Shown here piece after piece: positions 1 to 12,400 of a DNA stretch of 64,000 bases. This DNA comes from Drosophila miranda (Eukaryota > Arthropoda > Insecta > Diptera > Drosophilidae). The notes under the pieces were generated by a model, which was not told the origin of the DNA, searched no databases, and saw only the letters and a program-made list of their open reading frames with translations. How positions within the stretch are numbered: the stretch's first letter is position 1; every line of letters starts with the position of its first letter. The position numbers and the translations under genes were made by a program. The stretch is from contig NW_022881603.1 in the NCBI RefSeq assembly GCF_003369915.1, forward strand, positions 22,689,515-22,753,514, read 5' to 3'.

Positions 1-177
1 ATCCTTATCAGGTCCCGTTTCCGGTTCAGTTGGTTGTTCTCCTCCTATCGACTGCGACTCCTCCAGGGGCTGGATGTCCTTTGTAAATGGCGCTATCACA
101 TCCTCTACAAAGGGTTTTTTGAGTTTTACTTGGCGAACTGTCGTTTGTCGATTATCGCTAAAAAGTGCAGGTGACAT
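1..177 (-). pseudogene. Exon 1 of a further ankyrin-gene copy (cut by window edge)
   Basis: This is the 5' end of the same gene as at 1094-8143, with the ATG at 175-177 on the minus strand. The rest of the copy lies to the left of the window. It reads MSPALFSDNRQ and continues like the other copies, but one Val (in APVTKD) is Phe here. The fragment is too short to tell whether this copy is functional. Confidence 0.75.
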
Positions 178-1093
178 GACAACACTCGCAAACAGGACAC
201 AAACAGGTGGAAAGGGACTACGTTTTTACAAGGACTAGGTGCCACTACAGAATGACAATGCCAGCGCTGTTGACCCATTAAATAATTGAGATAGTAAATA
301 CATATGTATATCCATAGGTAAATAGAAATCTACGGCACGTATACGTAATGTTACGCATACGCCCTGTTTTCGAAACAAATTGCACCTACACTTTCCTTAC
401 TTTTATTGAAATGCAGCACCTCCTACCATTTCCATGCCTTCTAACCCCTAACCTCTAGGGAAAACTTGATTATCCTTAACAGATCGATCGTGGGGGACTG
501 CTGAAAATCGTTGCAACGTTGCACCAACTGGAATGTGTATATATAACAATTTGATATATACCATATGTAGATATACATATATCATATATCATCTATCTAA
601 TGCCTGCAACTGCAAATGTTTTGACGTTTGCATGTTCCTTTGCCATTTGGACTCTGGCCTGGCTGCCGCTCTGACAGTTGAGGAGCTCTGGCTCTGAGGC
701 TGGTGCGCGGCTATCGTCTTTCCGTCTCCACATGTCAGTGAAAGCGCTATGGGAGTGAGTGCATTATTATAAAGTCTATCTGTGGGTAAACAGCTGCTGA
801 TTTTCGCCAATCGATAGTGCCGCAAATCGGGGGCAGGGCAGACACTGGCATTGATTTGATCTAAGGAACTCGAATGAATACGAGTATACGAATGGATGGT
901 ACAGCATTGGAAAACAATTAGAATGAATGGAATTTGGGTGACTGCTGCATTTAATTGATTGATTGGTTGTTAGATAGTTAGTTTGCTTTCATTTTACAGT
1001 TCACAGTTGAGTTTGAAGATTTGGAAAAAGTGGTTTGAGCGGTTGAACGGCACACACAATACAAACTACAAAGAAACGTTGCACGTTGGACAC
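178..1093. other. Spacer between two ankyrin-gene units, with a 412-bp deletion
   Basis: This lies between the 5' end of one gene copy and the 3' end of the next and has no coding sequence I can support. It is AT-rich, with TATA-like runs near 540-595. Compared with the spacers at 8144-9456 and 16312-17574 it lacks about 412 bp at position 892, including the Q-rich segment found at 9181-9255. Promoter and 5' untranslated sequence of the copy to the left are probably here, but no specific element could be identified. Confidence 0.7.
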
Positions 1094-4000
1094 CTAGAGC
1101 ACGCCAAAGTGTACCTCATCATCGTCATCGTTCTCATCATTCTCTACATTATCCTGATCCTGTATCTCCTTCTCCTCAGCCACTGGTTCCACTGGCTCCT
1201 CCAAATTGGTGATCTTTTCCTCTTCAACTGCCGCCTCTGGCACATCCTGTTCTGCTTCCATCTCTGGCTCCGCCTCTTCAGTCTTTTCGTTAACTTCTGG
1301 CTCACTCTCTGTGGCAGGCTGCTCCTCCTCCTTCTGTTCCACATCATTACTCTCTGCGACATTTTCTTCGTGGTTTTCCAGCTTATCATTCAATTCCTCG
1401 CTTGCAGCAGACTCCTGTTCCTTCGGTTCCTCATGTTTTTCTTGATCCTCCTCTTTACCCTGGCCATCTTCTTCTTCTTTACCGCCGCTTATAGCTCTTG
1501 CAATATTCTGTAAAAGTAAACAATTGTCGACTGATTGCTTTCCGAGTGATTCAAAGGATTGTTTTACTACGATCTCAGCCTTCGATTCATTGTATGTACA
1601 GCAGAGAAGTACTTAAGAGGTCTAAACAAAAAGCGCATAGATATAAAGTGGTGATGGGGAAAGCGAGAGCCGACAATGGCTTACTTTCACCGAGCCCACG
1701 CCCCGCCTGTGCCGCCAAAGCAAATCCGAGTGCAACACAGAGAAAGCTTTTGGAGGAGTGCAAGCAAAAACCAACGAAAGCAAACGAAAGACGCAATCCA
1801 CAAGCAAAAAAGGCAACACTTACCTCCGCCTCACTGTCTTCGGTGTCGCCTTCGATATCGCCATTAATGTGGCCATTGTTGAATGTGGCTGGCGTTTCCG
1901 GTCTGCGCTGCGGCGATACTTCCGGCGGAACCGGTGCCGGATCTACATCCGCATCCAAATCCGCTTTGGACAAATCCTCTTCGTCATCATTGGCACTTGT
2001 ACTGCGGTTTCAAAATGCAAAAAATCTTCTCTCAAAGCAATGCCCACAAAGAACGCACAAAAATCAAACAAAAACTGAATCCAGCGCAGCCAAAACTTAG
2101 CCTAATCCCTGTCTCTGTCTGCCCTTAGATGCTTCACCACCCACTCACCCATCGTTTGTGTCCAGCTCCGAAGTGTTCTCGATGCTGTCGTCCAGCGATT
2201 TACGTCCATTCACAGCCGGTGTCATTTTAATGTCCAATTTCTGTGAAATAAACAGATAGATGGTGTAGGGATTCCCCACAAGCTGCTGCCTACGCCCTCC
2301 CCGACTTACCTTGCTGCCCGCATCGCCTCCGGCACTATTCTCACCACTCTCATTGCTCAACGCATTCCAGTCAGTGATGCTCTCGGGGGAGACGCGCGGT
2401 GCCTCCGGGACATAGACGAGGAAAGCCCGCTCGATTTCGTGCGGCTTGTGGCGGTAGTACGAGGCTGACTTCATTTTCTGAAATTGCCCCAATGAATCAT
2501 TTTAATTGCTCGGTTGATTGCCATCCCCCACTCAAATAGTCGAGGGCCTCCTCGTCACAACCCGCCTGGGTGAGCAGGGTATAGCAGCGCATGTTGTTTT
2601 TGGCACTGGCTGCCCAATGGAGCGGCGTCTTGCCGGTGATGTCCATTTCGTGGGCGCCCTCCGGCCAGAGACCGACCAGATACTCCAGGATCTTGGTGTG
2701 GCCCAAGCCGGCGGCCTTGTGGATGACATTCAGTCCATTGCCGTCCTTGCAGGTCACCAAGGCAGCGGGCACGGGAGGCTCCAGGTGCGCCTGCACCGTT
2801 TCCAAATTGTTGTCGATCACCGCCTGATGCAGATCCTTAATGGCATTCTGTGGAGTCATTTGGTAAAAGAGGCAGTTGGATTTTCAGTGCATTGCCTTAC
2901 CATGACATGTGGCACGGCGGCAAGGAAACGCTTGACACGCCCATTATTGCTGGCCTGCTGGCACAAGCGATGTCCTTAGCCCGCTCACAGAATGCGTGTC
3001 AGTTTGCCAATGTCCTTTTCGTGCATCCATATACGAATGGTGGATAGCTTTACCGAGAAATCTATTAGCCAAAAAAGTGGAAAATTGAAAAATTAATTTC
3101 ACCAGCACCACCGCCCCTTTCCCGACGCCACCTCCAACCTAAACCCCACCGCTTCACTATGATCGCCCTTAAGCGATTTCCATTTCATTGGCACCCTTCT
3201 TCGTTCGTGTTTGCATGCAATTTGCCAAAAAAGCAAACGAACTGAAAACTAAATTAAAACAAATACGAAAATAAAATGCAATAAATGTTCAAGTTGTGTG
3301 ATTCGCGACCTGCACTCGGCAGTTCGCTTAAAGTGGCATTATACGAAAAACTCAAGACAATTTCCGCTGGAGAAAGTTTTCTCCAACTTTAAATGCGCCA
3401 AGGTCATCGGAGAACTTTTAAGTGGAAAGTCTGCTCCTTGAACCGCCTAGAGTTGGGTTTCTCAAGAGTTGCAAAGTGCCAATACCACTGAATCATTGAT
3501 GTTATTGATGGGAGAAAATGACATCTGGCTGTGGAGGATCCCCCAATCCAAGTAACCCAATACGAACCATCGTTGTTGCGCCGCTTGCTTCCATTCAGGC
3601 CGCCTGTCTGTCCGTTCATCGGTATTACTGTAAGTGGACCAAACATTTTCGTTGATTTCAAAGTGAATTATTGAAACAGTAATATATTTATTGTATATAG
3701 AATGATGAAATATAGTACGACTATGTGGTCTATTTGGCAGTAGCAAAGTCATCGCCTACTCTCTCCTTTATCCCATACTTTCCTTAGTTGTTCGTCCTAC
3801 TATCAGAGTCGTTCTATTTTATTTGCGTCTGGCCCGCTTGAGCCGCGTTGGCAAACTAATTCCTGGCCACGTCAAAAGGTGTTGAATTAGTGTTGTGGTC
3901 AAGGAGAGTGCAGACAGCTACACAGTCGACGAAGAAAGGGAAGTAGTCGGAATAATTGCGTCCTAAATAACCTTTTGATCCCTGTGTGTGGCGTGTGTTA

Positions 4001-4908
4001 CGAGTGAGTATATAAAGCACAAATAAGACATTTTCATTAGCCCATCGATGGGTTCTTCTTGTGGGTGGCGAAGGCACAATGCAAATATCTGGAAATACTT
4101 TGAATTTCCGTTTGAGCGACACTTTCTAGACATTTTTCGTAGCACAAAATATACAGGGAAAATATTTTCAGGGAATTTTGGGTTTTCTAAATGCACAAGT
4201 TCGAGTCTCTTTATATTTTCCAATGGAATTCTATGTTTTACTGAAGTTTTAAGAAAGCTTAAGCTAAAGAAATGATTCATACACAGTACGTTAAAATTCA
4301 CTTCAGACCTTCTTTGGAATCGTAGCCAACGCAACAGTCAAGGTAATCCTTGAAAAACTCGAGTGCAAATCTCTCCTCTAGTGAAATTATTTCGCCGGCC
4401 ACAGCATATCGAAGAGATTGTGGTCGAGTCGCGTCTGGCGGCGCTTGATCTTTTCGTAAACGGCACGCTTGAGGAAGCGGCTCAGGAAGCTGGTCACCGA
4501 CAACTTCAGCGATGAGGCGCTCAGTGGCTTCCGGTGCGACAGGGCCGAGGCCGTGCTGGCGCTCAAAAGCTTTCCCGATTCCGCTATCACGTTGTAACAG
4601 CGCTCCAGAGTGCGTGAGATCTCACCATCCTGCAGCTCTCGCCGGGCACTGTGCAGATCGTCGGGAACTGCGGCATTGGGTGTAATTTTTGGATTTGATG
4701 ATTATCATTTTACACAGCACACACACACACAGCGGGATGATGAATACCAAAGCATGTACAGAGACACAGATACTGATACACGGAAACGAGCACGAATGAG
4801 GGAGCTTGCCAAATGGGTGCTGAAGAAAAGGCGACGGTGCTTCAAGTGCTTTCTGTGGATAAATAAACCCCGAATGTATGGTGTTTGTGTGTGATATGTG
4901 TTACATAC

Positions 4909-4966
4909 CAAATAAATCATCAATATTGCCAATGATTTCATTGAAAAAATCACGGTTTCCCTCCAT
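4909..4966 (-). other. Candidate alternative first exon (MEGNRDFF...), copy 1
   Basis: A short open segment starts with ATG at 4964-4966, reads MEGNRDFFNEIIGNIDDLF, and ends at a good donor (GTATGT) in phase 1. Exon 6 at 4667 also needs a phase-1 donor, so this segment can be spliced to exon 6 in place of exon 5. There is no AG acceptor directly upstream, which suggests an internal promoter and a shorter isoform without the first ankyrin pair. Conservation in copy 2 is uninformative because the copies are young. Inference only. Confidence 0.45.
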
Positions 4967-5970
4967 TATGAGAACGAGTACTTTGCTTGCAGCGCAACTG
5001 AGAATCAGGTACGACTACGCGGACGAGTGTTTGACTGACTATTGAGCGAAGGACAACGTGTGCTGCACGGTGAGACTGAAAATCGATGACTGAATGCTCG
5101 GCCAGGGCACGGGCCAAGTCCATGCCACTCTGGAGGTACAGTACACACCCTCTTTTCATATATTTGACATGGCAAGCAAACGTATTTAATTATTTTGGTT
5201 ACCTTTACTTGGTGGGTGTCTCTGCCCCTTTGTGTTTTTGTGGGGGTACTCGTAATTCAAATGAAACCGAACGAAAAGCCGCTGACTGGTCTTGAGCTGG
5301 AACAGCTGCAGGTGGACACACAGGTCAGGTCAGGTGCTGTGCCAGCCCTCTTGTCCTACCTTGATCGTTGAGCTGAGCTCAACTGATCTTTGAGCTCCTC
5401 GGCCCCAAAGAGATCGAGCAGCTCGGTGTAGTTGAGAATATCCTTCGCCTTCTCCTTGTCCCAGCTGCGTGCAACGTTGTGGTTGTAATTGCATTTTAAA
5501 TATTAATAAATTCAGTTTGGGTTTATCATAAATTTATGGCATATTGATGCGGCACACAGACATGGTGATATGAAAATGGGAGTACCCAGCACCTTGGCCC
5601 ACTTTGAATTGGATTTCGAACATTTGAAATTTGCCGATGAGGTGCCCCCAACAGTTGCTTTCGTTCCCAGTTCTATTACTATTTCAAGAATGTATTTCTA
5701 ATCTGGCTATCAGGAATTCTCCCTCCAATTAGGGATAATTTATAAATTGCCACCGAAAAAGTGGTTATTCTGTATTTCCCCCCGATTTCCCTTCACTCAC
5801 CTTGTCCAGTGCCTTGGAATTGCCGCCCAGCTGGGATAACATGTTGTAGAAATGGCCATTGTCCTTAATCGTGGCTGCATAGTGAAGCAGCGTGCGTCCG
5901 TCATTATCCGTAATTATCATGGTCTCCGGAAAGCGCGAAGCCAAATACCGAACGATGTCTGCACACAAAA

Positions 5971-7251
5971 CGAGGGGGAACGTTGTGAGTTGCTGCGGAC
6001 ACCGCAACTCTACGGTTATACCCGATACTAAGTCAGTATGGCTCTCCTCCGGCAGACGCCGCTAATATTAAACGACACGACAAAGAGTGCGTGCGAGAGA
6101 GACAGAAAATCAGTCTGAGCGTGACGTCGGGCGCTGCGTAGCCACTGCCAATTGATTTGTTCCTATTGGCTATAAAAATGATCTGATCTGATCCAGATTC
6201 AGCAATCTGATAGATATGGTCATTATCTATGATTCTGCGTTTTTAGTTTTCTCGAATGTGCAATATTGTGGATGCAACAGATTTTCGTCCTTTGTGTGGG
6301 CGGAAGGGGGTCGGACGAAACTTTGAGATACACGTTTTATAGTGAGACCTAACAGGAGTGCGGATACCAAATTTGGTTACTCTAGCCTTAATAGTCTCTG
6401 AGATTTTTGAATATCCCCAGATTTTCGTCCTTTGCGGGGCGGAAGGGGGTGTGGCAAAATTTTGAAACAAACTAGTCTCGGTCCGATATATTTGGAGTGT
6501 GGATACCAAATTTGGTTGCTCTAGCTTTTGTAGTCTCTGAGATCTAGGCGCTAATGTTTTACTCTAAGCAAAGCCGCCTATGCTACGTGTGTGTTAGAGA
6601 GAGACAGGGCGAGAAAAAATGAAATTGTTTTCTTGATGCTGGCTATAATAATAATACGATCCAATTCAGATTCCGCAGTCTTGAAGATATGGTCATTCTC
6701 TACAATTCTACGTTTTTGGTTTTCTCATATCTTTAAAATTGTGGATGCCACAGATTTTCGTCCTTTGTGGGGGCGGACGTGGGCGGGGCGAAGTTTTGAA
6801 ATATTTTTGTAGCAGTGACATATCACAGAAGTCTGGATCCAAAACATCGTTGCTCTAGCTCTTATAGTCTTTGAGCACTAGGCGCTGAAGGGGACGGACA
6901 GACGGACAGACGGACGGACGGACAGACAGACAGGGCTCAATCGACTCGGCTATTGATGCTGATCAAGAATATGTATACTTTATGGGGTCGGAAACGATTC
7001 CTTCTGGACGTTACACACATCCACTTTTACCACAAATCTAATATACCCCAATACTCATTTGAAGGGGACGGACAGACGGACAGACGGACGGACGGGCAGA
7101 CAGACAGGGCTCAATCGACTCGGCTATTGATGCTGATCAAGAATATGTATACTTTATGGGGTCGGAAACGATTCCTTCTGTTCGTTACACACATCCACTT
7201 TTACCACAAATCTAATATACCCCAATACTCATTTTGAGTATCGGGTATAAA
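5971..7251 (-). mobile_element. DINE-1/mini-me (Helentron-derived) element in intron 3, copy 1
   Basis: This non-coding element is bounded by TTATACCCGATACT-type ends (6015 and, inverted, 7236-7251) and an outer block starting CGAGGGGGAACG. It has degenerate internal repeats of about 135 bp around the motif ATTTTCGTCCTTTG (6285, 6421, 6753) and GGAC/AGAC microsatellite tracts. The inverted ends, the GTCY-type microsatellite and the lack of an ORF fit the DINE-1/mini-me class widespread in Drosophila. The same insertion is in copy 2, so it predates the array. A 174-bp block (6887-7060) is repeated at 7061-7234 in this copy only. Its outer edge lies 12 bp from the exon 4 acceptor. Confidence 0.8.
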
Positions 7252-8143
7252 AAGTCAAGCGAAAAAGCCAATCGAAATAGGGAATTTAAGCGGAAGGAGA
7301 GTATACCCAACACCCAACCGTATGTCCAAAGAGCACGGCCACGTGCAGGGCCGTGGAGCCATTGGGGGATATGTCGTCCTTTGCAATGGCAAACTTCCGG
7401 CGATTCCGGCAAATCGCGATGGATTTTCTCCTGTCAGAGTAGCATATGAACCGTGCCTTAATTAGTGGCTACTCCTTCCGACCATCCCCCTACTACCTTC
7501 CGCTTACCATGTAGCTGGGCACGTTGTTGAGAAAGGCTTGTATTTCCGCCTCCTTGGACTTGGGATTCAACAGACTAGCGCCCTCGCCATTCAGCCCGAT
7601 CTCGGCCAGCTGCTCAAGGTCCCCCGATTCGATGATCTGCTTCATGCGTGCCTCCTGCGAAGGGAGAGGCAAAACCAGTCAATTAGAGATTGCTAGACAG
7701 ACATTCATTCAGTGCGTAATCGAAAGCGTAATTGTTCGGTGTGACAGAATAGAAACGATGACAGAAATGGTTAGCAAATAAAAGATGAAACCCAAATGAC
7801 AAGCCTGGTGAGACAGCAACAGAGAGAGAGCAACAGAGATTGAAAGATAGGAAAGGATAGCATCGTATACTTCATCAATTGCAGTTTGAGACTGAACTGT
7901 ATAATCCTCGGGTGCGCCCTGCACAAAGCCCTCGATGGCCATGGCCGATGTCAGGGATTCGCCGCCATCCTTATCAGGTCCCGTTTCCGGTTCAGTTGGT
8001 TGTTCTCCTCCTATCGACTGCGACTCCTCCAGGGGCTGGATGTCCTTTGTAACTGGCGCTATCACATCCTCTACAAAGGGTTTTTTGAGTTTTACTTGGC
8101 GAACTGTCGTTTGTCGATTATCGCTAAAAAGTGCAGGTGACAT

Positions 8144-9456
8144 GACAACACTCGCAAACAGGACACAAACAGGTTGAAAGGGACTACGTTTTTACAAGGA
8201 CTAGGTGCCACTACAGAATGACAATGCCAGCGCTGTTGACCCATTAAATAATTGAGATAGTAAATACATATGTATATCCATAGGTAAATAGAAATCTACG
8301 GCACGTATACGTAATGTTACGCATACGCCCTGTTTTCGAAACAAATTGCACCTACACTTTCATTACTTTTATTGAAATGCAGCACCTCCTACCATTTCCA
8401 TGCCTTCTAACCCTAACCTCTAGGGAAAACTTGATTATCCTTAACAAATCGTTCGTGGGGGACTGCAGAAAATCGTTGCAACGTTGCACCAACTGGTGCA
8501 ATTTGATATATACCATATGTAGATATACATATATCATATATCATCTATCTAATGCCTGCAACTGCAAATGTTTTGACGTTTGCATGTTCCTTTGCCATTT
8601 GGACTCTGGCCTGGCTGCCGCTCTGACAGTTGAGGTGCTCTGGCTCTGAGGCTGGTGCGCGGCTATCGTCTTTCCGTCTCCACATGTCAGTGAAAGCGCT
8701 ATGGGAGTGAGTGCATTATTATAAAGTCTATCTGTGGGTAAACAGCTGCTGATTTTCGCCAATCGATAGTGCCGCAAATCGGGGGCAGGGCAGACACTGG
8801 CATTGATTTGATCTAAGGAACTCGAATGAATACGAGTATACGAATGGATGGTACACAAAACGAACTGAAACTGAAACTTAAATGAAAATCGAAACTGAAA
8901 GGGAAACGGAAACGGAAACACAATACATGGGAATTGGCGGCTTTTTTCTCTTTTTGGAGTGGGAGGTGGGGTGCAATGGAAACGATAACGAAAAGACACA
9001 AGTTGCAGGTTTTGCATTCCATTTTTAATTGGTTACTGTAATCGTTGATGGTTTAATATTAATTTTTTTACTTCCAGTTGCTTTTAAAAAATATATAGGT
9101 ATATATATAAAGAGTCTATGTATATCTGCATAAAGAAGTAAAAAGTCTGGTTATATAATTATATAAGCTGATTGCTACTGTTATTCTTTCTTAGATTGCG
9201 GCTGCAGTTGTTGCTGTTGCTGTTGCTGTGGCTGTGGCTCTTGCTGTTGCTTCTGCTGTTATTTTTGGTGTGGAAAACAATTAGAATGAATGGAATTTGG
9301 GTGGCTGCTGCATTTAATTGATTGATTGGTTGTTAGATAGTTAGTTTGCTTTCATTTTACAGTTCACAGTTGAGTTTGAAGATTTGGAAAAAGTGGTTTG
9401 AGCGGTTGAACGGCACACACAATACAAACTACAAAGAAACGTTGCACGTTGGACAC
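8144..9456. other. Spacer between copies 1 and 2, with a Q-rich segment
   Basis: This intergenic block separates the start of copy 1 from the end of copy 2. It contains a purine-rich GAAAC/GGAAAC stretch (8865-8925), AT-rich runs (9085-9170) and the CAG/CAA-rich segment described separately. The 5' untranslated region and promoter of copy 1 should lie just above 8143, but no core promoter motif is convincing. Confidence 0.65.
9181..9255 (-). other. Candidate polyglutamine-rich alternative terminal exon
   Basis: On the minus strand a 25-codon open segment follows an AACAG acceptor (9256-9260). It encodes Gln-rich sequence (about half Gln, ending QPQSKKE) and then a TAA at 9181-9183. It lies about 200 bp downstream of the main stop codon at 9457, so it could be an alternative last exon or simply CAG-repeat sequence in the 3' flank. 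It is missing from unit 1 and partly retained in unit 3 (17360-17430). Confidence 0.3.
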
Positions 9457-12400
9457 CTAGAGCACGCCAAAGTGTACCTCATCATCGTCATCGTTCTCAT
9501 CATTCTCTACTTTATCCTGATCCTGTATCTCCTTCTCCTCAGCCACTGGTTCCACTGGCTCCTCCAAATTGGTGATCTTTTCCTCTTCAACTGCCGCCTC
9601 TGGCACATCCTGTTCTGCTTCCATCTCTGGCTCCGCCTCTTCAGTCTTTTCGTTATCTTCTGGCTCACTCTCTGTGGCAGGCTGCTCCTCCTCCTTCTGT
9701 TCCACATCATTACTCTCTGCGACATTTTCTTCGTGGTTTTCCAGCTTATCATTCAATTCCTCGCTTGCAGCAGACTCCTGTTCCTTCGGTTCCTCATGTT
9801 TTTCTTGATCCTCCTCTTTACCCTGGCCATCTTCTTCTTCTTTACCGCCGCTTATAGCTCTTGCAATATTCTGTAGAAGTAAACAATTGTCGACTGATTG
9901 CTTTCCGAGTGATTCAAAGGATTGTTTTACTACGATCTCAGCCTTCGATTCATTGTATGTACAGCAGAGAAGTACTTAAGAGGTCTAAACAAAAAGCGCA
10001 TAGATATAAAGTGGTGATGGGGAAAGCGAGAGCCGACAATGGCTTACTTTCACCGAGCCCACGCCCCGCCTGTGCCGCCAAAGCAAATCCGAGTGCAACA
10101 CAGAGAAAGCTTTTGGAGGAGTGCAAGCAAAAACCAACGAAAGCAAACGAAAGACGCAATCCACAAGCAAAAAAGGCAACACTTACCTCCGCCTCACTGT
10201 CTTCGGTGTCGCCTTCGATATCGCCATTAATGTGGCCATTGTTGAATGTGGCTGGCGTTTCCGGTCTGCGCTGCGGCGATACTTCCGGCGGAACCGGTGC
10301 CGGATCTACATCCGCATCCAAATCCGCTTTGGACAAATCCTCTTCGTCATCATTGGCACTTGTACTGCGGTTTCAAAATGCAAAAAATCTTCTCTCAAAG
10401 CAATGCCCCACAAAGAACGCACAAAAATCAAACAAAAACTGAATCCAGCGCAGCCAAAACTTAGCCTAATCCCTGTCTCTGTCTGCCCTTAGATGCTTCA
10501 CCCCCCACTCACCCATCGTTTGTGTCCAGCTCCGAAGTGTTCTCGATGCTGTCGTCCAGCTATTTACGTCCATTCACAGCCGGTGTCATTTTAATGTCCA
10601 ATTTCTGTGAAATAAACAGATAGATGGTGTAGGGATTCCCCACAAGCTGCTGCCTACGCCCTCCCCGACTTACCTTGCTGCCCGCATCGCCTCCGGCACT
10701 ATTCTCACCACTCTCATTGCTCAACGCATTCCAGTCAGTGATGCTCTCGGGGGAGACGCGCGGTGCCTCCGGGACATAGACGAGGAAAGCCCGCTCGATT
10801 TCGTGCGGCTTGTGGCGGTAGTACGAGGCTGACTTCATTTTCTGAAATTGCCCCAATGAATCATTTTAATTGCTCGGTTGATTGCCATCCCCCACTCAAA
10901 TAGTCGAGGGCCTCCTCGTCACAACCCGCCTGGGTGAGCAGGGTATAGCAGCGCATGTTGTTTTTGGCACTGGCTGCCCAATGGAGCGGCGTCTTGCCGG
11001 TGATGTCCATTTCGTGGGCGCCCTCCGGCCAGAGACCGACCAGATTCTCCAGTTTCTTGGTGTGGCCCAAGCCGGCGGCCTTGTGGATGACATTCAGTCC
11101 ATTGCCGTCCTTGCAGGTCACCAAGGCAGCGGGCACGGGAGGCTCCAGTTGCGCCTGCACCGTTTCCAAATTGTTGTCGATCACCGCCTGATGCAGATCC
11201 TTAATGGCATTCTGTGGAGTCATTTGGTAAAAGAGGCAGTTGGATTTTCAGTGCATTGCCTTACCATGACATGTGGCACGGCGGCAAGGAAACGCTTGAC
11301 ACGCCCATTATTGCTGGCCTGCTGGCACAAGCGATGTCCTTAGCCCGCTCACAGAATGCGTGTCAGTTTGCCAATGTCCTTTTCGTGCATCCATATACGA
11401 ATGGTGGATAGCTTTACCGAGAAATCTATTAGCCAAAAAAGTGGAAAATTGAAAAATTAATTTCACCAGCACCACCGCCCCTTTCCCGACGCCACCTCCA
11501 ACCTAAACCCCACCGCTTCACTATGATCGCCCTTAAGCGATTTCGATTTCATTGGCACCCTTCTTCGTTCGTGTTTGCATGCAATTTGCCAAAAAAGCAA
11601 ACGAACTGAAAACTAAATTAAAACAAATACGAAAATAAAATGCAATAAATGTTCAAGTTGTGTGATTCGCGACCTGCACTCGGCAGTTCGCTTAAAGTGG
11701 CATTATACGAAAAACTCAAGACAATTTCCGCTGGAGAAAGTTTTCTCCAACTTGAAATGCGCCAAGGTCATCGGAGAACTTTTAAGTGGAAAGTCTGCTC
11801 CTTTATTCTCCTAGAGTTGGGTTTCTCAAGAGTTGCAAAGTGCCAATACCACTGAATCATTGATGTTATTGATGGGAGAAAATGACATCTGGCTGTGGAG
11901 GATCCCCCAATCCAAGTAACACAATACGAACCATCGTTGTTGCGCCGCTTGCTTCCATTCAGGCCGCCTGTCTGTCCGCTCATCGGTATTACTGTAAGTG
12001 GACCAAACATTTTCGTTGATTTCAAAGTGAATTATTGAAACAGTAATATATTTATTGTATATAGAATGATGAAATATAGTACGACTATGTGGTCTATTTG
12101 GCAGTAGCAAAGTCATCGCCTACTCTCTCCTTAATCCCATACTTTCCTTAGTTGTTCGTCCTACTATCAGAGTCGTTCTATTTTATTTGCGTCTGGCCCG
12201 CTTGAGCCGCGTTGGCAAACTAATTCCTGGCCACGTCAAAAGGTGTTGAATTAGTGTTGTGGTCAAGGAGAGTGCAGACCGCTACACAGTCGACGAAGAA
12301 AGGGAAGTAGTCGGAATAATTGCGTCCTAAATAACCTTTTGATCCCTGTGTGTGGCGTGTGTTACGAGTGAGTATATAAAGCACAAATAAAACATTTTCA

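Larger units (their letters stand above)
1094..8143 (-). pseudogene. Ankyrin-repeat protein gene, copy 1 (disabled)
   Basis: Exons inferred from splice sites and matching phases, 5' to 3': 8143-7871, 7654-7508, 7430-~7319, 5958-5801, 5464-5360, 4667-4309, 3061-2901, 2847-2536, 2477-2310, 2240-2149, 2001-1824, 1507-1094. The product would be about 830 aa with two ankyrin pairs: NGSTALHVAxLFGHT then GRTLLHYAA, and GLNVIHKAAGLGHT then GKTPLHWAA. A Ser/Lys-rich middle follows, then a 137-residue Glu-rich tail ending HFGVL. There is no signal peptide or membrane segment, so a cytoplasmic or nuclear adaptor is the safest guess; I do not recognise the family. Damage: frameshifts in exons 3 and 6, a 7-bp insertion and 23-bp deletion in exon 5, TGA and TAA in exon 7, and donor GT changed to TT after exon 8. 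The exon 1-2 and 8-12 frames are otherwise open. Confidence 0.85.

Noticed and set aside
983..1513. Hydrophobic 176-codon plus-strand ORF, repeated at 9346 and 17464
   Set aside because: It is the antisense shadow of the Glu-rich last exon of the ankyrin gene (Glu/Asp codons read as Leu/Phe/Ile); splice sites and phases support the minus strand.
1498..2100. 200-codon plus-strand ORF, repeated in each unit
   Set aside because: Overlaps introns and exons 10-12 on the other strand, no domain, low-complexity composition.
3404..4334. Minus-strand ORFs of 85-123 codons between exons 6 and 7
   Set aside because: They are in an intron, have no domain and lack conserved splice context.
5066..5150. 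SGMDLARALAEHSVIDF-like segment as an exon of the ankyrin gene
   Set aside because: No donor in a usable phase, and exon 5 joins exon 6 perfectly without it. It might be 5' untranslated sequence of the alternative start.
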